DNA of 64,000 nt from contig OZ242384.1 in assembly GCA_965208965.1 (NCBI GenBank), forward strand, positions 3,038,001 to 3,102,000. Direction: 5' to 3'. The notes under the pieces are model-generated. The model had not been told where the DNA came from. It saw nothing but the letters and a program-made list of their open reading frames with translations, and made no database searches. Below, in pieces: positions 51,855 to 61,171 of the stretch. The translations under genes and the position numbers were made by a program. Within the stretch, counting starts at the first letter, position 1. The number at the start of each line of letters is the position of its first letter. The DNA comes from Bin5 sp965208965. Lineage in GTDB: Bacteria; Chloroflexota; Anaerolineae; Caldilineales; Caldilineaceae.

Positions 51855-52712
51855 TCAGGCTGGCTGGAGGGTCAGTTGTGTAATTTCCGGTCGGCAGTTG
51901 AAACGGAAAGGGAGCGGCCATACGCCCAGACCCCGGTTGGTATAGAGTTGGTAATTTCCCACACGATAGTGGCCGATAGGGTATCTGGTTGCCATGTGCG
52001 GCAGAAGCGGTGCGCGCGTCGCCAAACCACTGCCGTCGGGCCGCGCTGATGGCAGCCGGACCTGTCCACCGTGGCTGTGCCCGCTCAGCTGCAGTGCAAC
52101 AGGCGCTTCCTGGCTGCGAATGGTGTCGATGTAGTCGGGCTCGTGACAGAGGAGCAGTTTCGTATAGTCCGACGACGAACCTGCCAGGGCAACCTGCGGG
52201 CGGGGATGACCGGACCAGGCGTCGTCCAAGCCGGCAACCGTGAGGCCGGGGGCTGCTTCGACGTTCTCATTGACCAGTAGTGTGACAGGCGTTTCGGCCA
52301 AGGCGGCTCGCACGGCTTCGCGGTCCGTCCACAGATCGTGGTTGCCGTACACCGCAAAGGCGGAAGGCTCCAGCATCCGCAATGGCTCGACTAGGCCGGC
52401 GGCAAAGTGGGCCTCGTGGCCGACGAAGTCGCCTGTAAGCGCGACGATGTCGGGCTGCAACTGGTTGACGCGGGTGACGGCGGCCAGCAGTTCTCTGGCG
52501 GAAGTGAAGCGGCTGAGGTGGATGTCGGAAATCTGGGCAATACTGAAGCCGGCCAGTCTTTCGGCCAGGCCCGGGAGAGTGATCGTGATCTCTTTCAATT
52601 CCACCCATGCGGGCTCAAACTTTCCAGCGTACCCCAGACCGGTAGCGCCGGCTACGGCCGCGGCGCCTGCCAATCGCAGGAACCTGCGCCGGGTCAACAT
52701 GAAATATGACAT
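51855..52712 (-). CDS. Metallophosphoesterase, YaeI-like, with Tat-type signal
   Basis: A 285-residue exported phosphoesterase. The N-terminus MLTRRRFLRLAGAAAVAGATG is a twin-arginine-like signal. The calcineurin-like metal motifs are complete: AQISDIHLSRF (D-x-H), VALTGDFVGH (GD), VYGNHDLWTD (GNHD), LCHEPDYID (H) and QLSGHSHGGQVRLP (GHxH). Relatives such as YkuE and YaeI act on lipid or nucleotide pyrophosphate outside the cytoplasm. The ATG at 52712 is used; an internal ATG at 52700 fits the signal equally well. Confidence 0.87.
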   Translation of the reverse strand: MSYFMLTRRRFLRLAGAAAVAGATGLGYAGKFEPAWVELKEITITLPGLAERLAGFSIAQISDIHLSRFTSARELLAAVTRVNQLQPDIVALTGDFVGHEAHFAAGLVEPLRMLEPSAFAVYGNHDLWTDREAVRAALAETPVTLLVNENVEAAPGLTVAGLDDAWSGHPRPQVALAGSSSDYTKLLLCHEPDYIDTIRSQEAPVALQLSGHSHGGQVRLPSARPDGSGLATRAPLLPHMATRYPIGHYRVGNYQLYTNRGLGVWPLPFRFNCRPEITQLTLQPA

Positions 52713-52831
52713 TTCGTTGAAGCGGCTTCTGGAAGTCTACAGAAGGGCGGACCATGCCTTTGGCTGAGCAGACGCGGCTTCTTGCGATGGTAGTGTGGGA
52801 TCTGAAGCCTGCGAGCGAAGTTGCTGTCCTA

Positions 52832-53815
52832 CTACTCTAGATCGATCCGGTAGAGCGGCTCGAGACCGGCGGCTACGCGGTCCACATTGTCGGCGGCGCA
52901 CTGTGCACGTTTACGGGACGTGCCGTCGGTTACACCCGCCGTATGAGGCGTAGCTATGACGTTCGGCAGTCCGAAGAAAGGTGAGCTGATGTCCGGGGGT
53001 TCCTGGCTGTAGGCGTCGATGCCGGCGCCGCCCAAATTGCCAGCGAGCAGCGCTTCGGTCAGCGCATCCTCATCGATCAACGCGCCGCGGGCAACGTTGA
53101 TAATGTAAGCAGTCCGTTTCATGAGGCCCAACATACGGGCATCGATGATGTGATGTGTTTCACTGTTCAGGTGCAAGTGAAGCGAGAGAACATCCGATTC
53201 TGACACAACTTTCTCAAGATCGTCGGGCGTGCCCACAAAAGAGAGGCCGAACTCTTGACGTTCCGATTCACTGACATCTCGAATATCGATGGCCGCGATT
53301 TTCATCCCAAATGGCATCGCGCGGCGAGCTAGCTCGATGCCGCTTGCCCCAAAACCGATAATGCCCAGCTGCAGTCCTTCCAATTCCAGGCCCATTGGCT
53401 CGTATAGTTCACCCTCATCCAGAAGCGTGCGCGCTTCCGGATAGCGGCGGGTTAACATCAGAATGAACATCATCGCGGTCTCGGCCAGCGCTACCGCGCT
53501 GAAAGCCCCTGGGCAGTTGGCGACCGGAATGCCCTTTGTTTTCCAGTAATCCAAGTCGAAGTGGTCGAAGCCCGTCCCCAGGATTTGCCACAGGCGCGCG
53601 TCGGTGGCAGCGTCTACCATCTCGCGCGTTCCGGCCGAACCGCCATGGTCAATGACTGCATCCATGCCTTCGAACTGGGGCGCCAAAGGTTTGTCGTAAT
53701 CCAATACATGCATGTTGTGGTTGCGGCTGACAGCCTTTACCACGTCCATTCCCCATGGATTGAACATCGAAACCTTGACCGGATGGGGCAGAAAGATGAC
53801 GTTCAATCGCTTCAT
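52832..53815 (-). CDS. D-isomer-specific 2-hydroxyacid dehydrogenase
   Basis: NAD-dependent oxidoreductase of 327 residues, phosphoglycerate dehydrogenase superfamily. The cofactor loop is GIIGFGASGIELARRAMPFGMKIAAIDIRD; the catalytic residues are in NVARGALIDEDAL (Arg), DAYSQEPPD (Glu) and ATPHTAGVTDG (His). It should reduce a 2-keto acid or oxidise a D-2-hydroxyacid. It is the last gene of a run of dehydrogenases and VOC proteins read on the minus strand from about 59.8 kb, so it may complete a degradative path. Substrate unknown. Confidence 0.88.
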   Translation of the reverse strand: MKRLNVIFLPHPVKVSMFNPWGMDVVKAVSRNHNMHVLDYDKPLAPQFEGMDAVIDHGGSAGTREMVDAATDARLWQILGTGFDHFDLDYWKTKGIPVANCPGAFSAVALAETAMMFILMLTRRYPEARTLLDEGELYEPMGLELEGLQLGIIGFGASGIELARRAMPFGMKIAAIDIRDVSESERQEFGLSFVGTPDDLEKVVSESDVLSLHLHLNSETHHIIDARMLGLMKRTAYIINVARGALIDEDALTEALLAGNLGGAGIDAYSQEPPDISSPFFGLPNVIATPHTAGVTDGTSRKRAQCAADNVDRVAAGLEPLYRIDLE

Positions 53816-53884
53816 AATAGGATCACCTGGCTATGGTGGCAGGCTGTGTCGCCCACCCTGGTTGGATTCTGACTGGTCAGAGTC

Positions 53885-54634
53885 TCAAAGAGTCGTAAAG
53901 CCGCCGTCGGCCACAAGTACCGAGCCGGTTACGAAAGAGGCTTCATCGCTGGCCAGAAAAAGTGCGGCTGGGGCGATTTCGCTTGGCGCGGCAAATCGTT
54001 TTAGCAAATTCGCTTCACGGTAAGGCGCCAGTTTTTCTTCCGGTATCGTCTCTGTCAGAGGCGTGTTCATTGATCCGGGACAGACGGCATTCACGCGGAT
54101 ATTGTCAACTGCGTGGTCAACCGCCATAGAGCGCACAAGGCCGATAACGCCATGCTTGCTGGCGTTATACGATGCCTGCAGCCCGTTGCCTACCAGGCCC
54201 GAAAGCGAGGATATGCAGATGATGTTGCCGCCGCCCTGTAGACGCATCTGAGCAACTGCGTATTTCGAGCACAGAAACATGCTCTTCAAGTTCGTGTCTA
54301 CGACAAAATCCCACTCGTCTTCGCTGGTATCGACCACATCTTTGTTTATCTGTACGCCCACATTGTTGACCAGAACATCCAGCCGGCCGAATACCTCAAC
54401 TGCGTCGCGCGTCATGCGTTCCGCATCCTGCCGCAGCCGCACATCCATCTGTACAAGGGCTGCCTCTCCGTCCTTCGCCCGGATCAGCTCTACCGTTTCC
54501 TGACCCTTCTCCTCGTCAATCTCGCCCACCACGACCCGTGCGCCCTCGCTCGCGAACAGCATGGCTACCGACCGTCCCAGCCCCATGCCCGCGCCCGTGA
54601 TCGCCGCTACTTTACCCTGCAGACGATGCGCCAT
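53885..54634 (-). CDS. Short-chain dehydrogenase/reductase
   Basis: Classical SDR of 249 residues: TGAGMGLGRSVAMLFASEGARVVVGEID, NNVGVQINKDVVD, CISSLSGLVGNGLQASYNASKHGVIGLVRSM (Ser-Tyr-Lys), VCPGSMNTPLTETIPEEKL and FVTGSVLVADGGFTTL. It lies 16 bases after the next SDR gene, so they form one unit. The PGSMNTPL block is shared with the SDR at 57559 (CPTGMNTPM), which suggests related substrates. None of the substrates is known. Confidence 0.88.
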   Translation of the reverse strand: MAHRLQGKVAAITGAGMGLGRSVAMLFASEGARVVVGEIDEEKGQETVELIRAKDGEAALVQMDVRLRQDAERMTRDAVEVFGRLDVLVNNVGVQINKDVVDTSEDEWDFVVDTNLKSMFLCSKYAVAQMRLQGGGNIICISSLSGLVGNGLQASYNASKHGVIGLVRSMAVDHAVDNIRVNAVCPGSMNTPLTETIPEEKLAPYREANLLKRFAAPSEIAPAALFLASDEASFVTGSVLVADGGFTTL

Positions 54635-54650
54635 TCAGAATGCACCCTGG

Positions 54651-55448
54651 TCAATATGGAAGGAGACCGCCGCTCACGTTGTAGGTCTGGCCGGTCATGT
54701 AACTTGCGTCGTCAGAGGCCAGAAAGGCGACCACGTTGGCGACATCTTCCGGCTGCTGGATGCGGCCCACAGGTATGCCGGCGACCGCTTCCGCCTTAAC
54801 GGCACCAATCTCCACCCCGCGGCGCGCCGCAGTCTCTCGGTCGATCAGATCCCACATTGGCGTATCGACAATGCCGGCGCAAACGCAATTTACCAGGATC
54901 CCGTGCTCGGAAAGCTCCAGTCCCATCTGCTTGGTCAGCGCAACAACGGCATGTTTGCTGGCGGCGTAGGCCCCCAAAGGAATGCCTTTGCCAGGCGCGA
55001 TTTTGCCCGCCCCTGATGCGTTGTTGATGATACGCCCGCCGCCCCCCTGCTCGATCATCTGGCGCGCCCCTGCTTGTGAGCACAACAACACGCTTTTGGC
55101 GTTTACGTTCATCAGGGCATCCCACGTACTTTCATCCGTTTCCAGCAAAGGCGCAACCGCACCAATGCCGGCGTTGTTCACGAGAATCTGCAAGCTCCCC
55201 AACTGCTCGCAGGTCTCGCCCACCATCAACTCCACCTCTTCTTTGCTGGTCACGTCCGCCTGGTGCGCAAGGGACTGACCGCCCTTCTCCTGGATTTCGG
55301 CAGCCACCTGCGCGGCCGTTTCACCATCCAGATCTGCAACCGTCACCAGACAGCCCTCGCGCGCCAAACGCAGGGCTATGGCCCGTCCGATGCCTCGCCC
55401 GGCCCCAGTGACAATCGCAATCTGACCTTCAAGGTTGTAGCGCGGCAT
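54651..55448 (-). CDS. Short-chain dehydrogenase/reductase
   Basis: A 265-residue SDR with TGAGRGIGRAIALRLAREGCLVTVADLDG (NAD-type Asp), NNAGIGAVAPLLETDE, NNASGAGKIAPGKGIPLGAYAASKHAVVALTKQMG and YMTGQTYNVSGGLLPY. It resembles the glucose/ribitol or 3-oxoacyl dehydrogenase branches. GGAGGTAGCCT precedes the ATG. It lies 38 bases after a VOC gene. Substrate unknown. Confidence 0.88.
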   Translation of the reverse strand: MPRYNLEGQIAIVTGAGRGIGRAIALRLAREGCLVTVADLDGETAAQVAAEIQEKGGQSLAHQADVTSKEEVELMVGETCEQLGSLQILVNNAGIGAVAPLLETDESTWDALMNVNAKSVLLCSQAGARQMIEQGGGGRIINNASGAGKIAPGKGIPLGAYAASKHAVVALTKQMGLELSEHGILVNCVCAGIVDTPMWDLIDRETAARRGVEIGAVKAEAVAGIPVGRIQQPEDVANVVAFLASDDASYMTGQTYNVSGGLLPY

Positions 55449-55486
55449 AGGCTACCTCCAGCAGAATTTCCCTGACACCATTCGCT

Positions 55487-55960
55487 TCAATGCTCGCCAT
55501 CTTTTGTCTCGTAGGGAACCTGCATTAGTTCCAAAATGTAGCCGTCGGGGTCTTCGAAGAAGACCACATGGACAACAGCCCAACCGAGATCAAAACTGAC
55601 AGGCTCAGATACGAACTTGACCCCTTCCGCTTTCAGTTCCTGGTAAGCCTGTGCCATATCCGGAACGCCGAAACAGATGTGGGAGTGGCCCACATCTCCC
55701 AGCTTTCCGTCCGAGACCTTTCCCTGCGGCCGCACGTATTCTTGCAAGTCGAGCAGCATCCCCGGCGATTCCGGAGCCTGCAGACGTACAACTTCCATGA
55801 TCACGTCTTCTTTGCCTGCCATCTTCGAGATCGTCTCGCCTTCCAGCCGGTGAGTTTCGATCTGTTCCATCCCCAGCAGGTCACGGTAAAACGCCAGCGA
55901 GCGTTCCATGTCGCTCACTGTGACCGAAATGTGATCCATCACATTTACTGAGTTGATCAC
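55487..55960 (-). CDS. VOC-family (glyoxalase/dioxygenase) protein
   Basis: A 157-residue VOC protein: MDHISVTVSDMERSLAFYRDLLGMEQIETH, VGHSHICFGVPDMAQAYQEL and VVFFEDPDGYILELMQVPYE, containing the three typical ligand positions His, His and Glu. The start is a GTG at 55960 behind GGGAGAAAG or the ATG at 55939. Members include glyoxalase I and extradiol-type dioxygenases. It is 18 bases after the phytanoyl-type dioxygenase gene. Reaction unknown. Confidence 0.83.
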   Translation of the reverse strand: MINSVNVMDHISVTVSDMERSLAFYRDLLGMEQIETHRLEGETISKMAGKEDVIMEVVRLQAPESPGMLLDLQEYVRPQGKVSDGKLGDVGHSHICFGVPDMAQAYQELKAEGVKFVSEPVSFDLGWAVVHVVFFEDPDGYILELMQVPYETKDGEH

Positions 55961-55978
55961 TGTGTACTTTCTCCCTGT

Positions 55979-56755
55979 TCAGTGTGTTTCCAGAGCCTCC
56001 AACTCGCCCAACCGTCGAATCCAGCGCTGGTGACGGGCGTCGTCGATGGAACGCCAGAAAGGTCCGTACATAGGGCGGCCTGCTTGCGCGAAAGCCCTGT
56101 GGTTGCCTCGCATCTGTTCCTGGATGGCTACCGTCGCCTCAGGCGTGTCCGGATCTTCATAGTAGACAACCACACCCTGCCTCCGGTGATTGTCCCCGCC
56201 AAATGCAGCATGCCAGAGCGCAACATTAAACACCAGGACATCGCCCGGCTGCGATTCGAACGTAAAGGCAGGCACATCGGCCTGGGCTATGTTGTAGGCG
56301 GTCTCAGGTTCGCGGCTGATCTGGCTGTGAAATGGATCGCGGTGGGAACCGGGTATGACCCGCAATGCGCCCGTGTCCCGATCAAGGGGGTCCGGATAGA
56401 TGCAGAACTTGACGGCCAGGTAGTCCAGCGACCTTGTATCGGGGTGCCAGAGCGTGTCACTGACGTGGTAGTTCCCGTCCACCGCGATAGCCAGCACATC
56501 CTTGCCTATCAACTGTTCGGCCACGTCGGCAAAACGAGAATCGTGTGCCAACCCGGCGATGAATGGGGACTTCTCCTCCATTAGCGAGGCGTAATGGCGG
56601 CTCTTGCCGTCATGCTGGCCCCCTTCAATCCAGGAGTCCAGCCCTGCATTGAACTCTCGACTGTACCGCGCCATCTCCTCCGTAGACAGTAGCTGGCGAA
56701 AGATCAGAAATCCGAAATCGTGGAACAGGTTCAGCTGCTGTTTCGACAGTTTCAT
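55979..56755 (-). CDS. Phytanoyl-CoA dioxygenase family (PhyH) oxygenase
   Basis: Fe(II)/2-oxoglutarate-dependent oxygenase of 258 residues. It starts MKLSKQQLNLFHDFGFLIFRQLLSTEEM, the family opening. The facial triad is in SDTLWHPDTRSLDY (H-x-D) and VFNVALWHAAFGG (distal His), and the 2-oxoglutarate Arg in NHRRQGVVVYYED. Substrates range from fatty acyl chains to phosphonates and halogenation sites. It is one of two such genes in this cluster (the other is at 62115). Substrate unknown. Confidence 0.87.
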   Translation of the reverse strand: MKLSKQQLNLFHDFGFLIFRQLLSTEEMARYSREFNAGLDSWIEGGQHDGKSRHYASLMEEKSPFIAGLAHDSRFADVAEQLIGKDVLAIAVDGNYHVSDTLWHPDTRSLDYLAVKFCIYPDPLDRDTGALRVIPGSHRDPFHSQISREPETAYNIAQADVPAFTFESQPGDVLVFNVALWHAAFGGDNHRRQGVVVYYEDPDTPEATVAIQEQMRGNHRAFAQAGRPMYGPFWRSIDDARHQRWIRRLGELEALETH

Positions 56756-57064
56756 TTTAGCTCTTTCGGTGGAAGATGGGTGTGTTTGCCCGGCAGAACA
56801 AGTGCATGGGGAACCAGACGGTGACGCGCCGGCCGGAAGCGTTCAGGACACTTCGAAAGATCAAGAATTGCCCACTGGTGAAAACGGGGACAGGTGGCCT
56901 CGGCACGCTGGAGTATAGCATTCAGATTCGCGCCGCGTCAACCAGTTTTCTTCCTCATATTGCAAATGAGAAGCTACAGCCATGGGATCTCTGTGCATTT
57001 CTGATTCCAGTTCTGTCCCCCATTCGCCAATCACATCTGCCCCCGGTTACTCGCAAGGCTTATC
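56756..57064. other. Intergenic
   Basis: About 310 bases between the dioxygenase start (minus) and the end of the VOC gene at 57065. It should hold the dioxygenase promoter. I see no gene, repeat or clear terminator. Confidence 0.4.
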
Positions 57065-57514
57065 TCAATGTTCGTACTCTTCCATCAACTCGACAAGATT
57101 TCCGTCCGGGTCGTAGCAGAAGCAGACGCTGACTGAGCCTTCTGTCAGCTCGAAGTTTACCGGCCCAGAGATGAACTCAACGCCGGCTTCGGTCAATGAT
57201 TTTACCGCTGCAGGCAGATCATCCACGGTCAGAGCGAAGTGGCAGGAGCCCACCGAACCCATGGGTGTTATGTGCTTACTCCCTGGCGGCGCAAAGTACT
57301 CAAGCAGGTCGATCAGGATCTTTGGCGTATCCGCGGCTGCCAGGCGCGTTGACTGTGCCCGTGAACCTTGCAGTCCACCGGCCAGGTCGCACTTCTCGCC
57401 TTCCAGCTGGTGCTGCTCAACTTGCCGCAGTCCCAGCTTACCGACATAGAAATCCAGAGCCCGCTCCGTGTCGCTGACCGTGATGGCAACGTGATCAAAT
57501 GCTTTGACTCTCAT
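57065..57514 (-). CDS. VOC-family protein
   Basis: A 149-residue VOC protein with the ligand positions in FDHVAITVSDTERALDFYVGKLGLRQVEQH (His), VGSCHFALTVDDLPAAVKSL (His) and YDPDGNLVELMEEYEH (Glu). It resembles the proteins at 55487 and 59317, so the cluster has three paralogues. The ATG at 57514 follows AAGGAGAGGACAGCC. It lies 44 bases after the SDR gene at 57559. Reaction unknown. Confidence 0.83.
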   Translation of the reverse strand: MRVKAFDHVAITVSDTERALDFYVGKLGLRQVEQHQLEGEKCDLAGGLQGSRAQSTRLAAADTPKILIDLLEYFAPPGSKHITPMGSVGSCHFALTVDDLPAAVKSLTEAGVEFISGPVNFELTEGSVSVCFCYDPDGNLVELMEEYEH

Positions 57515-57558
57515 GGCTGTCCTCTCCTTCCCGTGGCATCCGGGGCGATGAATCCGCG

Positions 57559-58377
57559 TTACGCAAAGTTGCCGCTTGCCCGGCGCAAATACCTGGCCGC
57601 GCCTTCTCGGAGTTGTCGATCAGAAGGCTGGATTGCAGTCGCGCCTCCATCCACCATCAGAACGGCCGCGGTGATATACGAGGCCTCATCACTGGCAAGA
57701 AACAGGATCGCATTGGCCACCTCCTCCGGCTCGGCGAAGCGGGAAAACATGGTCATGGCGGCGTAGGAAGCGACATTTTCCGCTGGCGTGCGCGCCATCA
57801 TCGGCGTGTTCATCCCCGTGGGGCAGACGACGTTGGCGCGAATGCCGTCTTCTCCACAGTCCTGTGCCAGGCAACGGGCCAAGCCGATGAGGCCATGTTT
57901 TGACGTGTTGTAATCCGCCTGCATTTCGTTTGCCACCACTCCGGACATGGACGACACAAAGACTACGCTGCCTCCGCCCTGGCTCCGCATCGGGGGAATC
58001 ACGGATTTCGAACACAGAAACGGCCCCTTGAGGTTCACGCGCATCACGCGGTCCCAATCTGCCTCGTCGATCTCGGCGATGTGTTTGCCGCTCCCGAATG
58101 TAGCCGCATTGTTCACCAGAATGTCGATGCGTCCAAACGCAGCCAGGGTTTCCGTCGCCATCTTTTCGGCGTCGTGGGCGAGGCTCACGTCGACTATGAC
58201 TGCTATCGCCTCCCCGCCAGTCGAACTGATAGTCGTGACCGTGTCGTGGGCGGTCTCCCCGTTCATATCGGCGACGACGACCTTGGCGCCTTCGCTCGCG
58301 AACCGCAACGCCGTCGACCGCCCGAGGCCTTGACCGGCTCCCGTGACAATTGCGACTTTTCCTTGCAATCGACCCAT
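57559..58377 (-). CDS. Short-chain dehydrogenase/reductase
   Basis: A 272-residue SDR: TGAGQGLGRSTALRFASEGAKVVVADMNG, NNAATFGSGKHIAEIDEADWDRV, FVSSMSGVVANEMQADYNTSKHGLIGLARCLAQDC (catalytic Ser, Tyr and Lys), CPTGMNTPMMARTP and YITAAVLMVDGGATAI. The C-terminal tail is about 20 residues longer than usual. Shares its CPxxMNTP block with the SDR at 53885. Substrate unknown. Confidence 0.88.
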   Translation of the reverse strand: MGRLQGKVAIVTGAGQGLGRSTALRFASEGAKVVVADMNGETAHDTVTTISSTGGEAIAVIVDVSLAHDAEKMATETLAAFGRIDILVNNAATFGSGKHIAEIDEADWDRVMRVNLKGPFLCSKSVIPPMRSQGGGSVVFVSSMSGVVANEMQADYNTSKHGLIGLARCLAQDCGEDGIRANVVCPTGMNTPMMARTPAENVASYAAMTMFSRFAEPEEVANAILFLASDEASYITAAVLMVDGGATAIQPSDRQLREGAARYLRRASGNFA

Positions 58378-58419
58378 TTGGCTGTACCTTCAGGCTTGGA
58401 ATCGCTCGCCCAGAAACTG

Positions 58420-59217
58420 TCAGCCCCCGTTTCCGGCCGGCAGCTGGAGCGAGTCGCCGACAAGCAGGATGCGCAAATCGAACTCCGGCTTCTGCTGGTA
58501 GTAAAGTTCAAAAAGCTTGCCGATGTCGCCGGTGTGGTTGCGCCAGAACTCCCAGTGGAAGGGCAGTAACGTTTTGGGGCCGAGTTTCTGCGCCACGGTC
58601 AGAAACTCCTCAATCTCCATGTACCACGTGCGGCCAAAGGCCAGCAGCGCCAAATCCAACTCGTGCTCCGCACCGATCTCCGCCATGGCCGGGCCATCCC
58701 AAGTGTCGCCGGAAACAAAGAGCTTCGTTCCCCCGGACGACAGGACGAAGGTCACCGCGTGCGGCTCGTTCGGGTCGTAAGAAGGATAGACCTGAAACTC
58801 TACGTCTTTGACCTGAAACGAGTCGCCCGGCGCGACCTCGCGTATGCGGTCGTCAGCGATGCCAAACTCCCGCATCAGTTTCGCCGAGGAGCTCGCTGCA
58901 ACACAGACTGCATTGGTGTTGTCCACGATGGGCACCAAGGTACCATCGTGGCAGTGATCTACGTGGTCATGGGTCGAGATGATAATGTCGGCCACGCTTA
59001 CTTCGTCGGGCTTGACTGGGATAGCCGTCGACCGGTAGGCGTCCGGCACGGCATCATCGGGCGTTCCGTATGAATAGGGATCGATCCAGATCATAGTCTC
59101 CGGGGTGCGGTAAACGAAGCTCGGCCCGCCAAGTGCCCAGAACAGGATGCCATCGTCAATCGTTCGCCCCTCCACTTCATCCAGAAATGACTTGGGCCAG
59201 TAGGCAACATCTCGCAT
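58420..59217 (-). CDS. Metallo-beta-lactamase-fold hydrolase, UlaG-like
   Basis: A 265-residue metal-dependent hydrolase. Metal sites: IIISTHDHVDHCHDGT (HxHxDH), LFVSGDTWDGPAM (Asp) and LLPFHWEFWRNH (His). GPSFVYRTPETMIWIDPYSYGTPDD matches the opening of the UlaG/L-ascorbate-6-phosphate lactonase group, whose members hydrolyse lactones or cyclic phosphates. It precedes the SDR at 57559 by 42 bases. A lactonase step after a sugar dehydrogenase would fit the neighbours, but this is inference. Confidence 0.85.
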   Translation of the reverse strand: MRDVAYWPKSFLDEVEGRTIDDGILFWALGGPSFVYRTPETMIWIDPYSYGTPDDAVPDAYRSTAIPVKPDEVSVADIIISTHDHVDHCHDGTLVPIVDNTNAVCVAASSSAKLMREFGIADDRIREVAPGDSFQVKDVEFQVYPSYDPNEPHAVTFVLSSGGTKLFVSGDTWDGPAMAEIGAEHELDLALLAFGRTWYMEIEEFLTVAQKLGPKTLLPFHWEFWRNHTGDIGKLFELYYQQKPEFDLRILLVGDSLQLPAGNGG

Positions 59218-59316
59218 GGTATTTCCTTTTGCTGAGTTTACATCGCGGCAAATGCCAATGCCCGACTACGAGGATTCATCAATGGTTACGCGTCATCCCC
59301 AACTCACGGGGACTGA

Positions 59317-59826
59317 TCAGGCCGTACTCCAGTTGAAGTCGTGCGGCACCTGTTCACCGGTGCCAATTTCGTTCAGTTCGAGCAGATTTCCGTCCGGGTC
59401 GTAGAAAAAAAGGACATGCCAATCGCCCTCGCCTTCGAAACGTACCGGCGGCGAAACCATCTCTACACCTGCCGCCTTCAAACGTTCGTATGTGGCCGGC
59501 ACATCCTCGACACCGAAACAGAAATGCGCGCTGGGCACGTGGTGAAGCGGCTGCCGCCCCGTCGGACTTTCCGGATTGATCCATTGGATAAGGTCGAATG
59601 TGAAGCCCTGTTCCGAAGTGCGCGTATGTCCGTTTACACCACCGGGCGGGCGCAGTCGGTACTCGCGCATGTGTACGTTTGACATAGCGGTCATTTCATC
59701 AATTGGACCCCCATCGTGCTCCTCGGGGGAGACGACCTCCATGCCCAGAATATCCCTGTAGAACTCCAGCGATCTTTCCAGATCGCTGACCATAATGGCT
59801 ACGTGATCAATCGTAATCCGGCTCAT
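59317..59826 (-). CDS. VOC-family protein
   Basis: About 169 residues from the ATG at 59826, which has GGAGGCCAGGT in front. Ligand positions: ITIDHVAIMVSDLERSLEFYRDILGMEVV (His), VPSAHFCFGVEDVPATYERL (His), YDPDGNLLELNEIG (Glu). An insert of about 30 residues in the middle (YRLRPPGGVNGHTRTSEQG region) distinguishes it from the other two VOC proteins of the cluster. It is probably the first gene of the minus-strand run that ends at 52832. Reaction unknown. Confidence 0.83.
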   Translation of the reverse strand: MSRITIDHVAIMVSDLERSLEFYRDILGMEVVSPEEHDGGPIDEMTAMSNVHMREYRLRPPGGVNGHTRTSEQGFTFDLIQWINPESPTGRQPLHHVPSAHFCFGVEDVPATYERLKAAGVEMVSPPVRFEGEGDWHVLFFYDPDGNLLELNEIGTGEQVPHDFNWSTA

Positions 59827-60600
59827 ACCTGGCCTCCTCCGAGAATAATGCACCATCTGAGACTGCGCCGCCAGCACTGCATCAGAGGAATATGTGAATG
59901 TTCAGCGAAAAGGGAGTCATTCTGCCGCCCCGGGCAAGTAAACAATATAGCCAGTAGTAGCTCTCACAACTCGGACTGAACGGCTTTGAACTTCCACACC
60001 CTGCTATTGATGGCCTCTACGCCCGAGCAGTCGCCATGTAGCGGGCAGCTTTCTCGACATGGCTCACTTGCGAATCTACTTTCAGGCCATGAACTTCGCC
60101 GAAAGTGTCAGAACGGGCCGCAGATGTGAGGGTTACGTACGCCTCAACTACTGAACCTGTAGTCAGTCGTTTCGTCCTTGAGACCCAGGTGCGACAAAGA
60201 AGCCGAGCAATACTCCCGGGCTGCAAAAGCCACGCATTTCTCAAAGGCATAACAGCATGGCTGCGTCATTCAACACTGCTAAGAAAATCTTCGCTTCGAG
60301 TGAAGGCGTAAAGGTATCCGGTAGAGTAAAGAGAATGTTAGCTTTCAAGGCCGGCCCTGTAAGGGAAAGGGCCGTTATCGATGGGTTTCTTCAGCGTGTC
60401 CAGAGGTATGGCCGGCGGAATCAGGCATACCGACCAAGACGAGCCAATCCTATCACAACTGAAACTGCAAGAGAAACTGAAATTTGTGACTATTTCTCCA
60501 GTATATGTGGGTGTTTCAACCACGGAGCATGACGTCAAATCCAAGGCCGGGCCGCGTTCCCAATGCAGTCAATCCAAGGTCTTACCTCACTCCTCACGCC
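59827..60600. other. Non-coding gap next to a broken permease gene
   Basis: About 770 bases with no gene I can support. Frames on both strands are short and lack ribosome sites. It may be the decayed remainder of the transporter region to which the permease fragment at 60601 belonged. Confidence 0.4.
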
Positions 60601-60768
60601 TCAGTTCTGCATTCCGACCCAGCGGAGGGCACTTCCTATGTCCCAGTATGTCAGACTGAGAAGGAGCGACGCCAGAATTGGGCCGGCGACGAACATCACG
60701 AAACCGATTAGCCAGGGAGAGATGCAAATGTAACCCTCTATCGCCTCGCGACGGGCCTGCCGGCTCAT
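60601..60768 (-). pseudogene. N-terminal fragment of a sugar ABC permease
   Basis: From the ATG at 60768 the frame reads MSRQARREAIEGYICISPWL, then IGFVMFVAGPILASLLLSLT, then YWDIGSALRWVGMQN and a stop. This is the first membrane segment and first loop of a MalF/UgpA-type permease, the same opening as in intact permeases where NY(x) and a second segment follow. The remaining 230 residues are missing in all frames downstream. It is a truncated gene, not a short one. Confidence 0.75.
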
Positions 60769-61171
60769 GCCGCGCCAAATGTTGAAAAGGCTCAAAGGCT
60801 GATGCGTGTGAGCAAGATTTCTGACCACGTAAGAGGTCTTTTCAGTTGGTTGGAAGGGACAGAGTCCGGTGTCCCGGATTCAGGGGAGGACAGGAAGCTA
60901 GTGAGCAGTCTTACATGACCGCGCGGGATTTGTAAGAATATAAGGCGTTGTGCGCGCGAGCCCCCGCCGGGCATGCGGCTATCGGCCCGACAGCAACTCA
61001 TTCCCATTTACCCGGAAGGACAGTCCCAAGCCTTTGTGAAGAACGCGCCTGAGCTCGAAGGAAACCATGGGTGCCGCAATCGTCAGGGGAGAAACCTTGT
61101 AGCTACCTTGGTGTCAACCGAGCTCTACAACGTCCTTACTGCCGGAGAGGAAAAACTTCAAAATAGAGACT
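60769..61171. other. Intergenic
   Basis: About 400 bases between the permease fragment and the isomerase-like gene. I see no gene and no repeat in it. Confidence 0.4.
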
